From NCBI GenBank assembly GCA_964540855.1, contig CAZIOI010000027.1, forward strand, positions 1 through 7,298: a DNA stretch of 7,298 bases, given 5' to 3'. The DNA comes from CAZIOI01 sp964540855. GTDB lineage: Bacteria > Patescibacteriota > UBA1384 > DTJR01. Positions 1 through 4,687 of this stretch are shown piece after piece. Numbering within the stretch: the stretch's first letter is position 1; each line of letters starts with the position of its first letter. Both the position numbers and the translations under genes were made by a program. The notes beneath the pieces were generated by a model that had not been told where the DNA came from, searched no databases, and saw nothing but the letters and a program-made list of their open reading frames with translations.

Positions 1-35
1 GGAAATTCTTTGACTTTTTCTAATAAATTTTTCAT
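1..35 (-). CDS. 5' end of a gene cut by the left edge; possible UvrC N-terminus
   Basis: An ATG at 35-33 opens a frame that runs off the window after 11 full codons and the first two bases of a proline codon, giving MKNLLEKVKEFP. The AT-rich, lysine-rich codons contrast with the GC-rich block just upstream and match the style of uvrA and uvrB. The same frame is open back to a stop at 71-69 but offers no other ATG, GTG or TTG, so ATG 35 is the only usual start. No Shine-Dalgarno sequence precedes it; the upstream bases are pyrimidine-rich. UvrC proteins typically begin with a short charged helix followed by a leucine- or phenylalanine-proline step and then the GIY-YIG nuclease domain, so this start fits UvrC, and the uvrB/uvrA neighbourhood makes that attractive. 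With 12 residues the assignment is a guess; that a gene starts here is more secure. Confidence 0.5.
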   Translation of the reverse strand, partial: MKNLLEKVKEF

Positions 36-44
36 TTGGGTGGA

Positions 45-90
45 GGGTCGCGGCGCACGGGTGCCAAATCATCCCGTGTCACCGCGACCC
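45..90 (-). other. Very stable 17-pair hairpin between the small gene and the left-edge gene
   Basis: Bases 45-61 and 73-90 are inverted repeats. The outer nine pairs (GGGTCGCGG with CCGCGACCC) and the inner six (CACGGG with CCCGTG) are perfect. They are joined by two pairs and one bulged base, and the loop is 11 bases (62-72). The pair 54/81 is a G-U wobble in a minus-strand transcript but a C-A mismatch in a plus-strand one, so the RNA is probably read on the minus strand, as the flanking genes are. The hairpin starts five bases after the small gene's TGA and ends nine bases before the next ATG. No run of U follows the stem, so it is not a classical intrinsic terminator. It could be an mRNA-stabilising or processing element, a U-tract-less terminator, or a translational control element for the next gene. 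Confidence 0.85.
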
Positions 91-95
91 CGTTA

Positions 96-293
96 TCAGG
101 CCAGATGCAAATCCTCTGCCACCAGACCTTCTGCCTGGCGGACAAGCTGCTGCGCCTCGTATTCGCTACACCCCCTCTCTATCATGGCGGTGGCGACAAG
201 AGTCACCCTAGTAATCTCGGCTCTAGGGCTTGTATCCCCCACTATAGGGGTGACCATTGCCACTAAAACCTCAAATTCGGCCGGGATCAGCAT
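96..293 (-). CDS. 65-residue protein of unknown function in a GC-rich island
   Basis: I do not recognise this family. Support for a real gene: an AGGAAG ribosome binding site at 306-301, seven bases before the ATG; a near-consensus promoter just upstream; and codons with a coding signature, since 30 of 65 begin with G (Ala, Glu, Val, Gly, Asp). The start is hydrophobic and Val-rich, with prolines at 4, 16 and 23. Residues 25-40 and 44-62 look helical, the second amphipathic and Glu/Gln-rich (EYEAQQLVRQAEGLVAEDL). There is one cysteine (42), no signal peptide and no obvious membrane helix. It lies 42 bases downstream of uvrA on the same strand. Base use differs from its neighbours: 40 of 65 third positions are G or C, and the 121-180 block is 37/60 GC against 25/60 for a typical uvrB block. 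This may mean recent acquisition, or an RNA under structural constraint that happens to be open. Confidence 0.6.
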   Translation of the reverse strand: MLIPAEFEVLVAMVTPIVGDTSPRAEITRVTLVATAMIERGCSEYEAQQLVRQAEGLVAEDLHLA

Positions 294-332
294 GACTTAT
301 CTTCCTTTCCATCATATTGACCGAAATTGAGG
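269..332 (-). repeat. Inverted repeat flanking the small gene's ribosome binding site and start
   Basis: CCTCAAATTCGG at 269-280 and CCGAAATTGAGG at 321-332 are inverted copies matching at 11 of 12 positions, separated by 40 bases. In the minus-strand RNA the loop would hold the AGGAAG ribosome binding site and the ATG at 293. The left RNA arm begins just after the uvrA stop codon. A transcript started at the predicted site near 328 would keep about eight bases of that arm, whereas readthrough RNA from uvrA would keep all of it. The repeat is moderate and could be chance. Confidence 0.4.
301..306 (-). promoter_or_regulatory. Ribosome binding site of the 65-residue gene
   Basis: The minus strand reads AAAGGAAG ending at 301, seven bases before the ATG at 293-291. 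It complements the 16S 3' end well at a normal distance. This favours ATG 293 over the nearby out-of-frame ATG at 315, which opens only a 14-codon frame. Confidence 0.6.
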
Positions 333-334
333 AA

Positions 335-363
335 ATTATAGTACCTTCTTGAGATATTGTCCA
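335..363 (-). promoter_or_regulatory. Near-consensus sigma-70-type promoter overlapping the uvrA stop codon
   Basis: On the minus strand TGGACA (363-358, five of six bases of the -35 consensus) is followed after exactly 17 bases by TATAAT (340-335, perfect -10). The uvrA stop TAA (338-336) lies inside the -10 element. Predicted transcription start is near 328, giving a leader of about 35 bases that contains the ribosome binding site of the 65-residue gene. It should drive that gene and possibly the left-edge gene independently of uvrA. An 11-of-12 match at optimal spacing is rare by chance in a window this size. Confidence 0.65.
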
Positions 364-3173
364 GTATATGAATCCTTGACGCCGGCGATTATTTCGGGCG
401 AGCCAGCCGCTACCAGCCGGCCGCCGCCATCACCGCCTTCCGGACCAAGATCAATTACATAATCAGCTGTTTTAATGACATCCAGATTATGTTCTATAAC
501 TACAACCGTATTTTTAGCATCAACCAGTCTGTTTAGAACCTCCAGGAGCTTCGCCACGTCTTCAAAGTGAAGCCCCGTCGTTGGTTCGTCCAAGATATAA
601 ATAGTTTTACCGGTAGATCGCTTGGACAGCTCCGACGAGAGTTTGACCCTTTGCGCCTCTCCGCCGGATAATGTTGTCGCGCTTTGCCCCAGACGTACAT
701 ACCCCAAACCGACATCCTGCAATAGTTTGAATTTACTGGATAGTACGGGAATGTTTTCAAAAAAGATTGCTGCCTCGTCAATACTCATCGCCAAAACGTC
801 TGCGATGGATTTGTCTTTGTATTTCACCTCCAACGTCTCTTTGTTGTACCTCGCGCCATGGCAAACATCACAGGGAATATAAACATCGGGCAAAAAATGC
901 ATTTCAATTTTCAAAAATCCATCGCCACGGCACTTTTCGCACCTTCCACCGCCGGAAGTTGCGGCGACGTTGAACGAAAACCTGCTTGCTCTGTATCCCC
1001 TGACTTTCGCCTCTTTTGTCGAAGCAAACAGCTCCCTTATAAAATCAAACGACTTCGTGTATGTAGCGGGATTGCTTCTGGGAGTTCTACCGATTGGCGA
1101 CTGATCAATACAAATTATTTTGTCAAAATTTTCTTTACCCTCTATGAGTTTAAATCTCCCCGGTTTTTCCCAACCCCTCCCAAGCTCCCTCTGTAAACCC
1201 TTATAGATAACCTCGTTCACGAGCGTGGATTTACCACTGCCGGAAACACCGGTCACTACAACAAGATTCTCCGTCGGTACTCTGATACTGAGATTCTTCA
1301 GGTTATTTTCGCCGGCGCCTACAATTGATAAATACTTGCCGGTTAATTTCCTGCGCTTTTCGGGTACAACAATTTTCTTCGATCCACTTAAATATTGCCC
1401 CGTCAAGGAATTTTTATTCTGCACAATATCCCCCACTCGTCCTTCGGCCACAACCTCGCCGCCTTTTTCACCTGCTGCCGGACCCATATCGATTATCCAA
1501 TCCGACTCTTTCATCGTCTCCTCATCATGCTCGATCACTATCACGGTATTGCCGATATCTCGTAAATGTTTGAGAGTGTTTAGAAGCTGGAGATTATCTT
1601 TTTGATGCAAGCCAATAGATGGTTCGTCCAAGACATACAAAACCCCCATAAGTCCGGAACCTATTTGCGAAGCGAGTCTGATTCGTTGTGTCTCTCCGCC
1701 GGAGAGGGTGCTTGCAAAGCGACTCAATGTTAAATATCCCAAACCAACATTTCTGAGAAACTCAAGCCTGCTCTTGATTTCAGTCAATAAACGATCGGAT
1801 ATTAACTTTTCGCTTTCGGACAAATCCATATTTTCAAAGAATTTTATGGCGTCAAAAACAGACATAGCGGAAATATCGTGAATATTAAGCCCCGATACTT
1901 TTACCGCAAGCGCGTCTTGCTTGAGTCTCATACCCATACACTCGTGACAGGTCATTTTTGACATATATTTGCCGATTTCCTCACGAACCGCATCTGAATC
2001 GGTCTTTTCGTAGCGATCCTCTAAGAGCTTGATCAAGCCATTGAACTTGATCTTGAAATTGATCGGCCTGCCCTTTGCATAATAGGTCACAGGGAGATAG
2101 CCGCGATCACCTGAACCATTTAAAAAAAAGTCAAAATCATCCGGCGAAAAATTTTTAACCGGAACGCTGGTTTTTAATCCTAGCTCTTTGGCAACAGATC
2201 GGATAATCGACCCGTAGTAGTTAAATGCGCTATAGCTCCACGGCAAAAAAGCTCCTTCATCAATGGTCTTTGATTTGTCAGCAACGATGAGGTTCGGGTC
2301 AATTTCCTGATTATAACCCAATCCTGAACAGGCGGGACAGGCGCCAAAGGGACTGTTAAACGAAAAAAGCCTTGGCTCAAGCTCTTCAAACACATGTCCC
2401 CGAGGACACGAAAACTTTGTTGAAAAATTGACTTCGCTGTCATCTGACACCACCGACAAGAAACCACCCGAAAGCGTCACCGCCTCATCGACCGCTTGGC
2501 TGACCGCGAGCCTCCCCGTTTCTTTTTCTTCTTGCGGAATCGTCAGGCTGTCAATTAAAATATCGATATTGTGCACCTTATATCTGTCGAGCTTAACAAC
2601 GTGCGAAATTTTGGTTTCTTTTGAGTCAACGCGACAAACTTCGTATCCCTTTTTGTTAAGGTCTCCAAGCAGAGATATATATTCGCCTTTCCTGCCTCTA
2701 ACGACTGATGAAAAGACCCTTACCTTTTTGCCCCGAAAATTATCGATTATAAACTCGACTATTTCATCTATACTGTATTGCTGAATTCTTTCGCCATCCA
2801 ACGGACAGTAGGCCTTGCCAACTCTCGCAAAAAAAACTCTCAGATAATCATAAATCTCCGTCACTGTTCCGACGGTCGAACGAGGATTTTTACTCACCGC
2901 TTTTTGGTCGATCGATATCGCCGGTGAAAGTCCGGTTATATAATCGACATTCGGCTTCTCCATCTGACCGAGAAATTGTCGCGCATAGCTCGAAAGAGAT
3001 TCAATGTATCTTCGGCGCCCCTCTGCATAAATAGTGTCAAACGCCAAAGAGGATTTTCCGCTGCCCGAAAGACCCGTTATGACAACGAGTTTATTTCGCG
3101 GTATTGAAACATCAACATTTTTTAGGTTGTGTTCGCGCGCACCTTTAACAAAAATATTTTTTTGATCTTCCAT
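336..3173 (-). CDS. uvrA: UvrA, excinuclease ABC damage-recognition ATPase
   Basis: UvrA finds bulky DNA lesions as a dimer and loads UvrB in nucleotide excision repair in the cytoplasm. The protein is full length at 945 residues (E. coli 940). In order: Walker A GLSGSGKS 34-41; interaction and signature II region with a first zinc module (C256, C279, C282); ABC signature LSGGETQR 490-497; Walker B LYVLDEP 512-518; second Walker A GVSGSGKS 642-649; the DNA-binding zinc finger C745, C748, C768, C771; second signature LSGGEAQR 835-842; Walker B IYILDEP 858-864. ATG 3173 was chosen although the frame is open to an ATG at 3302, because the family starts at this point, the extension would run into the DedA gene, and a promoter sits inside it. 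No Shine-Dalgarno precedes ATG 3173. The first zinc module lacks the second Cys of its usual CxxC (CPRGH instead). Confidence 0.98.
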   Translation of the reverse strand: MEDQKNIFVKGAREHNLKNVDVSIPRNKLVVITGLSGSGKSSLAFDTIYAEGRRRYIESLSSYARQFLGQMEKPNVDYITGLSPAISIDQKAVSKNPRSTVGTVTEIYDYLRVFFARVGKAYCPLDGERIQQYSIDEIVEFIIDNFRGKKVRVFSSVVRGRKGEYISLLGDLNKKGYEVCRVDSKETKISHVVKLDRYKVHNIDILIDSLTIPQEEKETGRLAVSQAVDEAVTLSGGFLSVVSDDSEVNFSTKFSCPRGHVFEELEPRLFSFNSPFGACPACSGLGYNQEIDPNLIVADKSKTIDEGAFLPWSYSAFNYYGSIIRSVAKELGLKTSVPVKNFSPDDFDFFLNGSGDRGYLPVTYYAKGRPINFKIKFNGLIKLLEDRYEKTDSDAVREEIGKYMSKMTCHECMGMRLKQDALAVKVSGLNIHDISAMSVFDAIKFFENMDLSESEKLISDRLLTEIKSRLEFLRNVGLGYLTLSRFASTLSGGETQRIRLASQIGSGLMGVLYVLDEPSIGLHQKDNLQLLNTLKHLRDIGNTVIVIEHDEETMKESDWIIDMGPAAGEKGGEVVAEGRVGDIVQNKNSLTGQYLSGSKKIVVPEKRRKLTGKYLSIVGAGENNLKNLSIRVPTENLVVVTGVSGSGKSTLVNEVIYKGLQRELGRGWEKPGRFKLIEGKENFDKIICIDQSPIGRTPRSNPATYTKSFDFIRELFASTKEAKVRGYRASRFSFNVAATSGGGRCEKCRGDGFLKIEMHFLPDVYIPCDVCHGARYNKETLEVKYKDKSIADVLAMSIDEAAIFFENIPVLSSKFKLLQDVGLGYVRLGQSATTLSGGEAQRVKLSSELSKRSTGKTIYILDEPTTGLHFEDVAKLLEVLNRLVDAKNTVVVIEHNLDVIKTADYVIDLGPEGGDGGGRLVAAGSPEIIAGVKDSYTGQYLKKVL

Positions 3174-3194
3174 AACAAATAATTTAGCATAAAG

Positions 3195-3203
3195 ATTATA
3201 CCA
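3195..3203 (-). promoter_or_regulatory. Extended -10 promoter for uvrA
   Basis: The minus strand reads TGGTATAAT, a perfect -10 hexamer (3200-3195) with the TGn extension. The -35 position holds only a weak match (TGGAAG, three of six, 17-base spacer), which an extended -10 can tolerate. The predicted start is near 3188, giving a leader of about 15 bases without a Shine-Dalgarno before ATG 3173. It lies in the 58-base gap after the DedA gene, so uvrA can be transcribed separately from uvrB. Confidence 0.55.
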
Positions 3204-3231
3204 AACAAATCCCGAACTTCCAGACCACGTT

Positions 3232-3834
3232 TTATCTTTTAGATCTCTGCTTGATTTTATTAATGGCTGCAAGCCAAACCCAAAAACCAATCGAACTGAC
3301 AATAATCAAAATAAAAATAAGCGGACGCAAAAAGTCGTATGTTTGCCAAAGCGTAAAAAGCGAGCTAAAAAAAAGCATCGTTATAGCTATTATGACGGCG
3401 GAACCAAGGATATTATAAAAAATAAATGGGGCAAAACGGATTCCTCCAATTCCGGCCAAATAACTGGACCATGGTCTGACATATCCGATCACTCTGGAGA
3501 GAAAAACTGCAAACGAACCATACTTATCCATCCATTTTGCAAAAACTTGTTGTGATTTCTTGAGTCCGCTGTGATTATCCAAATGTTTAATTTTGCCGGA
3601 GAAAAATCTACCAAGATAATATGTGATAATACTTCCTAGTGTTTTACCCACAAGTATTACAACAAATAAATCAATCTGTGTAATAGCGCCTGATAATATT
3701 ATCGGTTGGCCAACAATATAACAAACCTCAGTCGGCAATGGTATGCCAAGGTTCTCTACAATCATCATTACAAAAATTGCCCCAAGTCCATAGTGATCAA
3801 TAAGCGCTAAAAAATAGTTATAAATTACGTCCAT
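3232..3834 (-). CDS. DedA-family (SNARE-associated/VTT domain) membrane protein
   Basis: DedA proteins are polytopic inner-membrane proteins; characterised members translocate lipids such as undecaprenyl phosphate across the membrane. The 200-residue length is typical. Visible family marks are the ENLGIPLPTE motif (27-36, acidic residues E27 and E36 with paired prolines in a re-entrant segment) and FLSRVIGYVRPWSSYLAGIGG (111-131, with arginines 114 and 120 and the small-residue AG turn). Hydrophobic segments lie at about 12-30, 53-75, 136-160 and 168-190, and the C-terminus is basic. ATG 3834 follows the upstream stop codon by one base and has a strong AAGGAG at 3847-3842, seven bases away, so translation is probably coupled to the deacetylase gene. 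The substrate cannot be read from sequence; the neighbouring deacetylase suggests an envelope-lipid or glycan-carrier role. Confidence 0.93.
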   Translation of the reverse strand: MDVIYNYFLALIDHYGLGAIFVMMIVENLGIPLPTEVCYIVGQPIILSGAITQIDLFVVILVGKTLGSIITYYLGRFFSGKIKHLDNHSGLKKSQQVFAKWMDKYGSFAVFLSRVIGYVRPWSSYLAGIGGIRFAPFIFYNILGSAVIIAITMLFFSSLFTLWQTYDFLRPLIFILIIVSSIGFWVWLAAINKIKQRSKR

Positions 3835-3835
3835 A

Positions 3836-4687
3836 TCAGCTCTCCTTTATCATAAACAGTTCATTTTTGCGGACAAAATCAAACAAAATCCTATACAAAA
3901 CCGGATTAGTTGTTCTCAGTTGTGATTTATATTCAGTAATCGCGTTTTCCTTTTTGTCTTCCTGTTCTTGCGTTAAGGTAAGTTTATACCAAATATCAGT
4001 AAAGTTAATCAAAACCGCCGGCGGTAAAAGGTAGCTTGACGGTCTCAGCCCTGACGGGCTTGGATAGCGCAAAAAATTATAATGAATCAGATAATAAAGG
4101 ATTTTTACATTTTCAACATCCCCAATCGCTTCATCGGCAATTTTACCGATTGTCGAATGATCTATATGCGTGTCGGCCGGATGCGGCAAGACTATTATAT
4201 TCGGCTTATAGTTATCGACAGCAGATTTAATCGCCTCGCGAATTTTAGCTCTCTCGTCGGAATCAACCGTCATATTTTCATCGCGTTCCTGGAAATTCAA
4301 AAATTCTATATCCGATCCCTTTAGACCCAACATACTTGTCGCCTTTATTGTCTCTTGTCGCCTAACCTCCCCATTTTTGTGATAGTTACAGTCCGTCACA
4401 ACCACAACCTTGACAGATCCTCCGACGGACAAGGTCTGCTGAATCAGTCCGCCTGCTCCCAAAGTCTCATCGTCACAGTGTGGAGCAAAAATTAAAATAC
4501 GCGAGTCGCCGTCAACCGCCGACATTTCTTGCAAAATATTGATTGACGATTGTGGGAGCACCATATAGCGGCGAAAATAACTCGCGTAGCCCAAACACGC
4601 CGTTACCACCAGAGCGACAAACAAAGCAATGTGCCGCTTGTAAACTTTCAAAACAAAAAGCGGCTTTTTGTCGAGTTTAGATCTCAT
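3836..4687 (-). CDS. Membrane-anchored PIG-L/LmbE-family N-deacetylase
   Basis: PIG-L/LmbE enzymes are zinc hydrolases that remove acetyl groups from N-acetylated sugars such as GlcNAc conjugates. The first metal motif is APHCDDETLG (68-77), giving ligands H70 and D73 and the general base D72; most relatives have P where C71 is. The second is HPADTHIDH (169-177), with H174 and H177 in the positions of the family HxxH pair. VRRQET (108-113) matches the conserved Arg/Glu helix. At 283 residues it is longer than the bare domain because of an N-terminal anchor: a basic stretch (residues 1-18) and one hydrophobic helix (about 19-36), predicting cytoplasmic N-terminus and catalytic domain outside the membrane. 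Its ATG overlaps the uvrB stop by four bases (ATGA), with AAAGGGTGAG just upstream. Substrate unknown. Confidence 0.9.
   Translation of the reverse strand: MRSKLDKKPLFVLKVYKRHIALFVALVVTACLGYASYFRRYMVLPQSSINILQEMSAVDGDSRILIFAPHCDDETLGAGGLIQQTLSVGGSVKVVVVTDCNYHKNGEVRRQETIKATSMLGLKGSDIEFLNFQERDENMTVDSDERAKIREAIKSAVDNYKPNIIVLPHPADTHIDHSTIGKIADEAIGDVENVKILYYLIHYNFLRYPSPSGLRPSSYLLPPAVLINFTDIWYKLTLTQEQEDKKENAITEYKSQLRTTNPVLYRILFDFVRKNELFMIKES
3842..3847 (-). promoter_or_regulatory. Strong ribosome binding site of the DedA-family gene
   Basis: AAGGAG lies inside the last codons of the deacetylase gene, seven bases before ATG 3834. With the TGATATG junction this places termination and reinitiation within a few bases, the usual arrangement for translational coupling. 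Confidence 0.7.

Noticed and set aside
45..90. Integron attC site or IS terminal repeat as an explanation of the hairpin
   Set aside because: The RYYYAAC and GTTRRRY core sites are absent, there is no transposase or integrase gene, and no target-site duplication flanks it.
103..123. tRNA- or tmRNA-like 3' end (GCAAATCCTCTGCCACCA pattern on the plus strand)
   Set aside because: The T-stem does not pair, no acceptor partner or anticodon arm is present, and the complementary strand codes for the small protein.
10..330. Plus-strand open frame of 106 codons opposite the small gene
   Set aside because: No ribosome binding site, Arg/Ser/Pro-rich shadow composition, and it crosses the hairpin and the promoter region of the minus strand genes.
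1225..1605. Plus-strand open frame opposite uvrA, and similar ones at 2428-2784 and 5464-5919 opposite uvrA and uvrB
   Set aside because: All lie fully antisense to strongly conserved coding sequence, and their translations look like complement shadows with no recognisable domain.
3174..3302. A 43-residue N-terminal extension of UvrA from ATG 3302
   Set aside because: It has no family similarity, overlaps the end of the DedA gene by 71 bases and contains the uvrA promoter. ATG 3173 gives the normal length.
4014..4025. Perfect 12-base palindrome ACCGCCGGCGGT
   Set aside because: It lies inside the deacetylase gene, where it encodes Leu-Pro-Pro-Ala-Val, and has no U-tract or regulatory position.
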